NCBI GenBank assembly: GCA_037445245.1
Contig: JBBIKU010000068.1
Location: 1 to 12,894, forward strand
Direction of reading: 5' to 3'
From: JBBIKU01 sp037445245
GTDB lineage: Bacteria; Chloroflexota; Anaerolineae; Anaerolineales; Anaerolineaceae
DNA: 12,894 nt
This document shows positions 7,230-12,894 of this stretch, one piece after another. Both the position numbers and the translations under genes were made by a program. Positions within the stretch are counted from its first letter, which is position 1; every line of letters begins with the position of its first letter. Below the pieces are notes generated by a model. The model saw only the letters and a program-made list of their open reading frames with translations, was not told the DNA's origin and did not search any database.

Positions 7230-8276
7230 TCATTCAACCCGCGTTTCGGTCACCATGTCGCTCAACAGACCGGCTAGAAAGCGCACGGTGGAGATCGTCC
7301 GTCCATAGGGCATGCGCATCGGACCGAGCACACCTAGCGTACCGGTCGCCAACCCTGGAGCCCCGTAGCGTGCCAGTACCATCGAACACTGGCGTAATTC
7401 GTCCCAGGTTCCTTCGCCGCCAATGATGACCTGCACCCCACCGATGCTACCGGTCAAGATGGTGCGTGCCAGCAGGTCGTGTAGCAGCGAGCGTTCTTCC
7501 AGCAGGCGCAGCGCCCGCCGCGCCTCGCTCGAATCCGAAAATTCGGGTTCAGCCAGCACGTTGGTGAATCCATCCAGATAGACTTCACCCGCCGCCAGCA
7601 TTTCGCTCTGGCTGATCTCGTCCTCGAGGATAGCCACCACGTCGCGTTCCAGGCTGTCCAGATTGAACTGATCGACAGCGATCTCTTCTACGCCCTTGCC
7701 CTGCAACTGTCGCGTCAACCGGTCGGCAGCCGCCGAGAGCCGTTCTTGAGGCACCGCTTCGCTCAACGTGACGAAACGTTGATGAATTTCACCGCCCATC
7801 ATCACCAACACCATCAGCACCTGCCGCCCGCGGGTGGCGATCAGTTCCAGGTGCTTGAGACGCGCCTGTTCGCTGTGCGGTGCGGTGACCAGGGAGGCCG
7901 CCCTGGACTGGTTCGCCAGCACCGAAGCCGCCAGCCGCATCGACTGGTCAACATCGTGGCGCATCTGGTGAAACTGGTGACTGATCATCTTGCGGGTCGG
8001 GTCGGGCAATTCGCTTTCGTGCAGCAGACGGCTCACAAAATAACGGTAGCCCTCCTCAGTCGGCACCCGCCCGGCAGAAGTGTGCGGCTGGCGCAGATAA
8101 CCCAGTTCGGTTAGCGCTGCCAACTCATTGCGCAGGGTGGCAGAACTAAAGTCCAGCCGGTATTGCTCCACCAGTGGCTTGGAACCCACCGGGTTGGCGG
8201 TGCGGATATAATCATGAATGACCAGCGTCAAAATGAACCGCTGGCGGTCGGTCAGGTTCGTCATCGCTTCATCCAT
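7230..8276 (-). CDS. hrcA: Heat-inducible transcription repressor HrcA
   Basis: The predicted 348-aa repressor binds CIRCE and shuts off chaperone operons under normal conditions; in other bacteria its activity depends on the GroE chaperonin. The N-terminal winged helix runs to about residue 80: LTDRQRFILTLVIHDYIRT (8-26), PVGSKPL (29-35), SSATLRNELAALTELGYL (44-61) and the family signature HTSAGRVPTEEGYRYFV (65-81). The middle and C-terminal parts carry the GAF-like and dimerisation region, ending with GVLGPMRMPYGRTISTV, characteristic of HrcA. It is the first gene of the operon, so it is autoregulated. The start is uncertain. ATG 8276 directly abuts CIRCE, leaving no room for a separate ribosome site, whereas ATG 8264 (MTNLTDRQ, closer to usual HrcA N-termini) has a weak GGATGA upstream. 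Confidence 0.95.
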   Translation of the reverse strand: MDEAMTNLTDRQRFILTLVIHDYIRTANPVGSKPLVEQYRLDFSSATLRNELAALTELGYLRQPHTSAGRVPTEEGYRYFVSRLLHESELPDPTRKMISHQFHQMRHDVDQSMRLAASVLANQSRAASLVTAPHSEQARLKHLELIATRGRQVLMVLVMMGGEIHQRFVTLSEAVPQERLSAAADRLTRQLQGKGVEEIAVDQFNLDSLERDVVAILEDEISQSEMLAAGEVYLDGFTNVLAEPEFSDSSEARRALRLLEERSLLHDLLARTILTGSIGGVQVIIGGEGTWDELRQCSMVLARYGAPGLATGTLGVLGPMRMPYGRTISTVRFLAGLLSDMVTETRVE

Positions 8277-8303
8277 TTAGCACTCTCGAAGCGAGAGTGC
8301 TAA
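8277..8303. promoter_or_regulatory. CIRCE operator (HrcA binding site)
   Basis: TTAGCACTC (8277-8285), 9 bp of spacer and GAGTGCTAA (8295-8303) form a perfect match to the CIRCE consensus. It lies immediately upstream of hrcA and downstream of the predicted -10, so it would be in the 5' end of the transcript and block initiation or early elongation when HrcA is bound. The arms can also pair in RNA. Confidence 0.97.
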
Positions 8304-8316
8304 CAACACGAAATTT

Positions 8317-8345
8317 ATGATACCATGCTCGAAAACTGGCGTCAA
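8317..8345 (-). promoter_or_regulatory. Sigma-70-type promoter of the hrcA-grpE-dnaK-dnaJ-prmA operon
   Basis: On the minus strand TTGACG (-35, 8340-8345), a 17-bp spacer and TATCAT (-10, 8317-8322) are present, with TGG before the -10 giving an extended form. The start should be near 8310, with CIRCE beginning about 7 nt further on. This is the usual housekeeping-promoter plus CIRCE arrangement. Confidence 0.8.
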
Positions 8346-8380
8346 GTTCGCACCGAAATTCTGATGAAAATCTAATAGAA

Positions 8381-8409
8381 TTGACCGGAATCGATTTTGT
8401 CCTTACAAT
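8381..8409 (+). promoter_or_regulatory. Sigma-70-type promoter of the kamA gene cluster
   Basis: TTGACC (8381-8386), a 17-bp spacer and TACAAT (8404-8409) are each one base from consensus. It points right, back to back with the hrcA promoter about 35 bp away. The start near 8416 implies a leader of about 130 nt before kamA. Confidence 0.75.
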
Positions 8410-8438
8410 AGAAGGCAGTCAAAGTCCAGTATCCAGGC

Positions 8439-8517
8439 AATTCGGGCGAACGCCTCGCGCTGCCGTCAGGAAGCTAGTACCCCCTTCGTAAGCACTTGTC
8501 GCCCGTCTGCCCGAATT
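8439..8517 (+). other. Possible structured 5' leader of kamA
   Basis: AATTCGGGC (8439-8447) and GCCCGAATT (8509-8517) are perfect 9-bp inverted arms enclosing 61 nt. An overlapping alternative exists: CGGGCGA (8443-8449) with TCGCCCG (8499-8505). The two cannot form together. CCTTC at 8483-8487, inside the loop, is complementary to GAAGG (8533-8537) of the kamA Shine-Dalgarno. I recognise no known riboswitch consensus, including lysine and cobalamin. A structured or switching leader is inference. Confidence 0.35.
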
Positions 8518-8533
8518 TGTCACTTAGCCGTAG

Positions 8534-8538
8534 AAGGA
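8534..8538 (+). promoter_or_regulatory. Ribosome binding site of kamA
   Basis: AAGGA lies 8 nt before ATG 8547 and fixes that start over an in-frame TTG at 8496, which has no convincing Shine-Dalgarno. Confidence 0.7.
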
Positions 8539-8546
8539 ACGGAAAA

Positions 8547-9887
8547 ATGACCCCCAAAACGTTCGTTTCCCGCCGTGCGCCAGCCTACCAGCACATACCC
8601 GACGAGCAATGGAACGACTGGCGTTGGCAGCTCAGTCATCGCTTGAACAGCGTCGACGATTTCCAAAAGGTGATCCAATTGGACGAGAGCGAATGCAAGG
8701 CGCTTTCTACCCAGGGATTATTCCGCGTAGACATCACCCCCTATTTCGCCTCGCTGATCGATCCGCATGACCCCAACGACCCGATTCGCAAGCAGGTCAT
8801 CCCGCGCGCCGAAGAAATTGTGCCCTTTACCGGTATGATGGAAGATTCGCTGGCTGAAGATCGTCATTCACCGGTGCCCGGCCTGGTGCACCGCTATCCC
8901 GATCGGGTGTTGATGTTGGTCACTACCCAGTGCGCCTCATACTGTCGCTACTGCACCCGCTCGCGCATCGTCGGCGACCCGGCAGCCACCTTTTCGCGCG
9001 CTGATTTCGAGATGCAGATCGAATACCTCAAAAACACGCCCCAGGTGCGCGACGTGCTGCTCTCCGGCGGCGACCCGCTCACCCTGGCGCCAAAACTGTT
9101 AGACGAACTGCTGCAGCGCCTGCGCCAGATTCCCCACATCGAGATTGTGCGCATCGGCAGCCGGGTGCCGGTTTTCCTGCCAATGCGAGTCACCGACGAG
9201 CTATGCGACACGCTGCAGAAATACCATCCGCTGTGGATGAACATCCATGTCAACCACCCCAACGAGATCAGCGCCGAGCTAGCGCAAGCCTGCGACAAAT
9301 TGACCCGGGCGGGCATTCCGCTTGGCAACCAGGCGGTGCTGCTGGCAGGCATCAATGACTGCGTCCACATCCAGCGGCAACTGGTGCAAGAGCTGCTGCG
9401 CATCCGTGTCCGTCCCTACTACCTTTACCAGTGCGATTTGGTCGAAGGCGCCGGGCACATGCGCACACCAGTCGCCAAAGGGATCGAAATCATCGAAGGT
9501 CTGCGCGGGCATACCTCCGGTTTTGCCGTTCCTACCTACGTCATCGACGCCCCCGGCGGCGGCGGTAAGATCCCGCTCATGCCCAACTATCTGGTCAGCA
9601 TGTCGGATCACAAGATCGTATTGCGCAACTACGAGGGCTACATCACCGCCTACGAAGAGCCAGTGGAATACAAGCTGCACGATCCTGCCGCCTGCAAATA
9701 CTGCCAGAACAAGCGCCTCGAACCCGGGCAGAGTGGCATCACCGGGTTGCTGGACGGCGAGGGCATGTTCATCAAACCCGAGGGCTTCGACAAGTTGCAC
9801 ATCCGCGGCGGCGGCAGCCACCGCCTACGCGCTGGCGAGGATAAATGGAAGCCGCTCGGCATCGGCTCCGGCGAGAAGGAGCAGTAA
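8547..9887 (+). CDS. kamA: L-lysine 2,3-aminomutase (radical SAM, PLP)
   Basis: The predicted 446-aa cytosolic enzyme interconverts L-lysine and L-beta-lysine. It has an N-terminal NDWRWQL (23-29), as in clostridial KamA, and DPNDPIRKQ (75-83). The radical SAM cluster motif CASYCRYC has Cys 129, 133 and 136. LLSGGDPLTL is at 171-180 and RIGSRVPV at 202-209. Asp 297 (YQCDL) and Asp 334 (IDAPGGGGK) match the two aspartates that hold the lysine side-chain amine in the clostridial enzyme. Lys 341 is the PLP lysine. This favours lysine over glutamate as substrate. The zinc site is altered: Cys 249, 383 and 386 are present, but the first Cys of the usual CxCxxC is Ala. A tail of about 25 residues extends beyond the clostridial C-terminus. 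It heads a four-gene run; no ablB, kamD/E or EF-P gene is adjacent, so its pathway is unknown. Beta-lysine could serve as a compatible-solute precursor or a building block. Confidence 0.93.
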   Translation: MTPKTFVSRRAPAYQHIPDEQWNDWRWQLSHRLNSVDDFQKVIQLDESECKALSTQGLFRVDITPYFASLIDPHDPNDPIRKQVIPRAEEIVPFTGMMEDSLAEDRHSPVPGLVHRYPDRVLMLVTTQCASYCRYCTRSRIVGDPAATFSRADFEMQIEYLKNTPQVRDVLLSGGDPLTLAPKLLDELLQRLRQIPHIEIVRIGSRVPVFLPMRVTDELCDTLQKYHPLWMNIHVNHPNEISAELAQACDKLTRAGIPLGNQAVLLAGINDCVHIQRQLVQELLRIRVRPYYLYQCDLVEGAGHMRTPVAKGIEIIEGLRGHTSGFAVPTYVIDAPGGGGKIPLMPNYLVSMSDHKIVLRNYEGYITAYEEPVEYKLHDPAACKYCQNKRLEPGQSGITGLLDGEGMFIKPEGFDKLHIRGGGSHRLRAGEDKWKPLGIGSGEKEQ

Positions 9888-9896
9888 ACCAAAACA

Positions 9897-10757
9897 ATGC
9901 GACCGATTCTGGCGCTGGCGTCGTTCATTGCCCACATCCTGCCGCTCTCTTGGCGCAGTGCTTTTTACCGCATCGACCCGCTGGCGCGCCTGATTCGCAC
10001 AACACTAAACCGCGTCGCGCCGCCTGGTCTGGTAGAGGTAACCCTCGCTGCCGGCGATCTGGCGGGCTTTCGGATGCAATTGGACCTCAAACGGGAGAAG
10101 GACTACTGGCTGGCGACCTACGAGCCGGAGCTCCAGACAGCCGTTCACGATCACGTACAGCCCGGCATGGTCGTCTACGATGTGGGCGCCAATATCGGTT
10201 ACGTCAGTCTGCTGCTGGCGCACCAAGTCGGCGAGGACGGCAAAGTGTTTGCTTTCGAGGCGTTGCCCGCCAATGTCGAGCGCCTGAAAACCAACATCCG
10301 ACTCAACCGCCGGCAGGAACAGATCAGCGTGGTGGCTGCGGCAGTGATCGACCGTGATGCGCCAACGACCTTTCTGGTGCACGATTCAACCAGCATGGGC
10401 AAAGCGGCGGGTTCCGCCGGTCGCGCGGAGGTTTATCGCCAGGGCATCACCGTGGATGGCATTACGCTCGACCGTTTCGTGTTAGACCACCATCATCCGC
10501 TACCGCAGTTGATCAAAATCGACATCGAGGGCGGCGAGGTGTTGGCGCTGAAGGGCATGTGTCGCTTGTTGCAGAGTGCGCGACCGCAGCTGTTCGTCGA
10601 ACTGCACGGCGAGCAAGCCGCCCGTGCCTGCTGGGAAATGCTGACCGCCGCCGGCTACCGCCTGAGGCGCATGGCGCCCGGCTACACCCTGGTAGAAGAC
10701 GCCCGTCAGTTGGGCGATAAGGCTTACGTGATCGCCCAACCCATGAACGAGAGGTGA
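9897..10757 (+). CDS. FkbM-family SAM-dependent methyltransferase
   Basis: The predicted 286-aa protein has a class I SAM-binding fold of the FkbM type. Motif I is VVYDVGANIGYVSLLLA (92-108), the ribose-binding acidic motif is VFAFEALPANVERLKTN (117-133), and the typical FkbM IKIDIEGGEVLALKGM is at 206-221. Members methylate hydroxyl groups of sugars, polyketides or lipids, so an O-methyltransferase acting on a glycan or small molecule is likely; the substrate cannot be read from sequence. The N-terminus (1-20) is mildly hydrophobic but not a clear signal peptide. It starts 9 nt after kamA. AGAAGGAG near the kamA end is about 15 nt upstream, longer than ideal, so coupling to kamA translation is plausible. 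The downstream aldo/keto reductase gene starts 5 nt after its stop. Confidence 0.88.
   Translation: MRPILALASFIAHILPLSWRSAFYRIDPLARLIRTTLNRVAPPGLVEVTLAAGDLAGFRMQLDLKREKDYWLATYEPELQTAVHDHVQPGMVVYDVGANIGYVSLLLAHQVGEDGKVFAFEALPANVERLKTNIRLNRRQEQISVVAAAVIDRDAPTTFLVHDSTSMGKAAGSAGRAEVYRQGITVDGITLDRFVLDHHHPLPQLIKIDIEGGEVLALKGMCRLLQSARPQLFVELHGEQAARACWEMLTAAGYRLRRMAPGYTLVEDARQLGDKAYVIAQPMNER
10752..10756 (+). promoter_or_regulatory. Ribosome binding site of the aldo/keto reductase gene
   Basis: AGGTG overlaps the end of the methyltransferase gene and lies 6 nt before ATG 10763. The in-frame GTG at 10754 is inside this site, so ATG 10763 is the better start. Confidence 0.65.
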
Positions 10758-10762
10758 ACAGA

Positions 10763-11722
10763 ATGCACTACCGTCGTCTGGGCAGAACCGGTTTGAAAGT
10801 GAGCGAGATTTCGCTGGGTGCGTGGGTAACCTTTGGCAACCAGATTGACGAAGCTACCGCTACCCGTCTGGTGCACGCCGCTTACGAGCAGGGCATCAAC
10901 TTCTTCGACAACGCCGACGTGTACGCCAACGGCGAAGCCGAGCAGATGATGGGCAAAGCCATCCGCGATCTACCGCGCCACGCCCTGGTGCTCTCCAGCA
11001 AGGCTTTCTTTCCAACCGGCGCCGACCCCAACAGCCGCGGCTTGTCGCGCAAACATGTCATACAGGCAGTACACACTTCGCTGCGCCGCCTGGGCAGTGA
11101 CTACCTCGACCTGTTTTACTGCCACCGCTTCGACCCCGACACCCCGGTGGACGAAGTAGTGCAGACGATGGACATCCTCATCCGTCAGGGAAAAATCCTC
11201 TACTGGGGCACCTCCGAGTGGAAGGCGGCGCAGATCGTCCAGGCGTACGGGGTAGCCAAAGAACACGGCTTGATCGCCCCCAGTATGGAGCAGCCGCAGT
11301 ACAACCTTTTCCGCCGCCAACGGGTAGAGGAAGAACTTGCCCCGGTGTGTAAGGAGTACGGATTGGGGTTGACCACCTGGAGCGCCTTGTTCTCCGGTAT
11401 CCTCAGCGGCAAGTACAATGAAGGGCTCCCTGAAGGCAGCCGTGCCACCCTGCCGGATATGGGCTGGATTCGCGACCGCATCACCCCCGAACGCCTCCTC
11501 ATCGTGCGCCAACTGACCAGCCTGGCACAGGAGATGGGTGCAACCACCTCCCAACTTGCCATCGCCTGGGTGCTGCGGCGCAAGGAGGTCAGCAGTGTGA
11601 TCACCGGCGCCACTCGCTTAGAGCAACTGGACGAGAATCTCGGCGCGGTTGATTTCGTCGACAGCCTGACCAACGAGGTACTGGAACGCATCGATCGGAT
11701 CGTCGATAAGGAAGCAAAATAA
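10763..11722 (+). CDS. Aldo/keto reductase, Kv-beta-like (AKR6-type)
   Basis: The predicted 319-aa cytosolic NADPH-dependent oxidoreductase has an (alpha/beta)8 barrel. The catalytic tetrad is complete: Asp 49 (FFDNADVY), Tyr 54, Lys 80 (LSSK) and His 121 (FYCHRFDP). MHYRRLGRTGLKVSEISLGAW starts the protein as usual. WVTFGNQI (21-28), RGLSRKHVI (92-100), YWGTSEWK (147-154) and the cofactor-binding ITGATRLEQLDENLGA (280-295) resemble potassium-channel beta subunits and their bacterial relatives. Bacterial members reduce aldehydes such as methylglyoxal; the substrate here is unknown and no channel gene is adjacent. The start at ATG 10763 rests on AGGTG 6 nt upstream. It is third in the kamA run, 5 nt after the methyltransferase and 8 nt before the glycosyltransferase. 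Confidence 0.92.
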   Translation: MHYRRLGRTGLKVSEISLGAWVTFGNQIDEATATRLVHAAYEQGINFFDNADVYANGEAEQMMGKAIRDLPRHALVLSSKAFFPTGADPNSRGLSRKHVIQAVHTSLRRLGSDYLDLFYCHRFDPDTPVDEVVQTMDILIRQGKILYWGTSEWKAAQIVQAYGVAKEHGLIAPSMEQPQYNLFRRQRVEEELAPVCKEYGLGLTTWSALFSGILSGKYNEGLPEGSRATLPDMGWIRDRITPERLLIVRQLTSLAQEMGATTSQLAIAWVLRRKEVSSVITGATRLEQLDENLGAVDFVDSLTNEVLERIDRIVDKEAK

Positions 11723-11730
11723 TACCCACC

Positions 11731-12894
11731 ATGAACTTGCAACAGAAAAAGACCCTTGCCATCCTGCTGCTGGTGGCTGCAATCTACTTCATCCTCTTTA
11801 TTTTCCCTAACCTGCAGGGCGCCAGTGACCTCAACATGCTGGCGGTCTTCGAGATCGACGAATTCGCTCAGTACCCGCACGTGATCCGCATGCTGACCCC
11901 CGGCGATACGCTCTACCAGTCGATCCGCAATTTCTCGGTTTACCTGCACTATTTTTACGGCTACCCCTTCTATTTCTTCTCGGCGCTGGCGCTGCTGCCG
12001 TTGCGCCTGATCCTCGGCGAGGGCTGGCACACCAACACCACGCTGATCGTCGCCGTGCTGCGTCAGAGCATCAACGTCCTGCCGATGCTGGCAGCGTTGA
12101 TGATCCTGGTGTTCATGCAGACCCGTTTCCGCTCCTGGGTGCGCTCCCTCTTCCTGTTCATCCTCCTGCTGATCATCCCAGCAGTGGTGATCAACAACCT
12201 GTGGTGGCATCCCGATAGCCTGGTTTTCATCTTCATCGTGCTGACGCTGTTCTTCCTGGATCGAGATAACTTTCGGTTTGGGCGCAATTTTCTGTTCGCC
12301 GCCACCGCCTGTGGGCTGGCGACCGGCACCAAGCACTTGGGACTGTTCTTTATCCTGACCGTGCCGGTGTACCTTGGATGGGGCATTTTCCGTCGCGCCC
12401 TTAGCTGGCGGCGGGCGTTGTGGATGGCAATTGCCTTCGTGGCAGTTATGGTGGCAGCAATAGTGATCTCAAACCCGTTGCTGTTGCTGCCCATCGAGCG
12501 CAGCGAGATCATCGCCACCCAACGCTGGCAGTTTCAGCAAACCTCAGCCGGGATCATCCTGGCAAATCCTGAGCCCTATTTCCGTTGGGGCGAATACCCT
12601 GAAGACTTTCGCATCCACTACGGCGAGTTTTATTTCCTCATCCTGGTTCTGGTGGCGCTGTTTCTGGGGATACTCGATCCCCGCCAGCGGCGATTGAACG
12701 TCCTCATCCTCACCTGGATGATCCCACTGACAGTGGTCATCCTCAGCTTTGCCACCCGCCGCACGCATTACTTTATCCCAGTGGCGCTGCCCCTCTTTTC
12801 CAGCCTGATCAATCTGTTCCCGGTGGGCGGCTTGTTTTCGAGCGGAGAGCATGGGCATGCCTGGCTGATGCGTTTTCCCTGGCTGGGGCGAGCC
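11731..12894 (+). CDS. GT-C-type membrane glycosyltransferase-like protein, 3' end outside window
   Basis: An open frame of 388 codons runs from ATG 11731 to the right edge; the C-terminus is missing. It is a polytopic membrane protein with hydrophobic segments at about 8-26, 76-96, 115-130, 137-155, 163-177, 186-215, 229-254, 299-315, 324-341 and 347-366. After the first segment comes FEIDEF (40-45), placed like the acidic D/E motif of the first outer loop of GT-C enzymes (ArnT, Pmt, GT39), which use lipid-phosphate sugar donors. NNLWWHPDSL (155-164) and ATGTKHLGLFF (197-207) also resemble bacterial GT39-like proteins. It would transfer a sugar outside the membrane to an unknown acceptor. 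The gene follows the aldo/keto reductase by 8 nt; no good Shine-Dalgarno lies close to the ATG (AAGGAAG is about 16 nt upstream). The fold class is fairly clear, the precise family less so. Confidence 0.8.
   Translation, partial: MNLQQKKTLAILLLVAAIYFILFIFPNLQGASDLNMLAVFEIDEFAQYPHVIRMLTPGDTLYQSIRNFSVYLHYFYGYPFYFFSALALLPLRLILGEGWHTNTTLIVAVLRQSINVLPMLAALMILVFMQTRFRSWVRSLFLFILLLIIPAVVINNLWWHPDSLVFIFIVLTLFFLDRDNFRFGRNFLFAATACGLATGTKHLGLFFILTVPVYLGWGIFRRALSWRRALWMAIAFVAVMVAAIVISNPLLLLPIERSEIIATQRWQFQQTSAGIILANPEPYFRWGEYPEDFRIHYGEFYFLILVLVALFLGILDPRQRRLNVLILTWMIPLTVVILSFATRRTHYFIPVALPLFSSLINLFPVGGLFSSGEHGHAWLMRFPWLGRA

Noticed and set aside
8439..8517. Possible tRNA or known riboswitch in the kamA leader
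   Set aside because: There is no T-loop GGTTCGA-like motif or cloverleaf on either strand, and I could not match the lysine, cobalamin, glycine or c-di-GMP riboswitch core motifs by eye.
8496..8546. N-terminal extension of KamA from a TTG at 8496
   Set aside because: The ATG at 8547 has AAGGA 8 nt upstream and gives the usual KamA beginning. The extension crosses the leader inverted repeat and has no good ribosome site.
11200..12336. 378-codon open frame on the minus strand, rich in Gln, Glu, His and Asp
   Set aside because: It lies antisense to the clear aldo/keto reductase and membrane glycosyltransferase genes. Its composition is what reversed CTG, ATC and GTG codons of membrane helices give, and it has no recognisable motif.
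1..12894. CRISPR array, insertion sequence, defence or phage genes
   Set aside because: No regularly spaced direct repeats, transposase or nuclease-like frames or terminal inverted repeats were seen. Nearly all the DNA is covered by housekeeping or metabolic genes.

Overview
The window looks like an ordinary chromosomal region of a GC-rich bacterium. The best guess is Chloroflexota (Anaerolineae-like). That guess is inference, resting on general protein resemblance, a CIRCE/HrcA-controlled hrcA-grpE-dnaK-dnaJ-prmA cluster and near-consensus sigma-70-type promoters. No mobile element, CRISPR array, rRNA or tRNA was found.

Layout. (1) At 1-1110, minus strand, is a LytR-CpsA-Psr (LCP) family envelope protein that runs off the left edge. 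(2) At 1246-2589, plus strand, is a nicotinate phosphoribosyltransferase (NAD salvage). It diverges from the LCP gene across a compact intergenic region with back-to-back promoters and a perfect 15-bp inverted repeat at the predicted transcription start. (3) At 2591-8276, minus strand, is the heat-shock chaperone operon hrcA-grpE-dnaK-dnaJ-prmA. It is headed by a strong promoter and a perfect CIRCE operator, and its last gene meets the NAPRTase gene tail to tail with one base between stops. (4) At 8547 to the right edge, plus strand, is a tight four-gene run: lysine 2,3-aminomutase (kamA), an FkbM-type methyltransferase, a Kv-beta-like aldo/keto reductase and a GT-C-type membrane glycosyltransferase cut by the right edge. 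It is preceded by a TTGACC-N17-TACAAT promoter and a roughly 130-nt leader with a long-range inverted repeat.

How the genes work together. The chaperone operon is a standard unit: HrcA represses through CIRCE, GrpE is the exchange factor for DnaK, DnaJ is the co-chaperone, and PrmA methylates ribosomal protein L11. The kamA cluster is the least explained part. KamA should make beta-lysine, but no acetyltransferase (ablB) or lysine-fermentation gene is beside it; instead it sits with a methyltransferase, a reductase and a membrane glycosyltransferase. The most checkable oddities are a CPGC motif in the GrpE beta domain, loss of conserved arginines in the LCP protein, the NAPRTase operator-like palindrome and the kamA leader. 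I see no convincing wholly new system.
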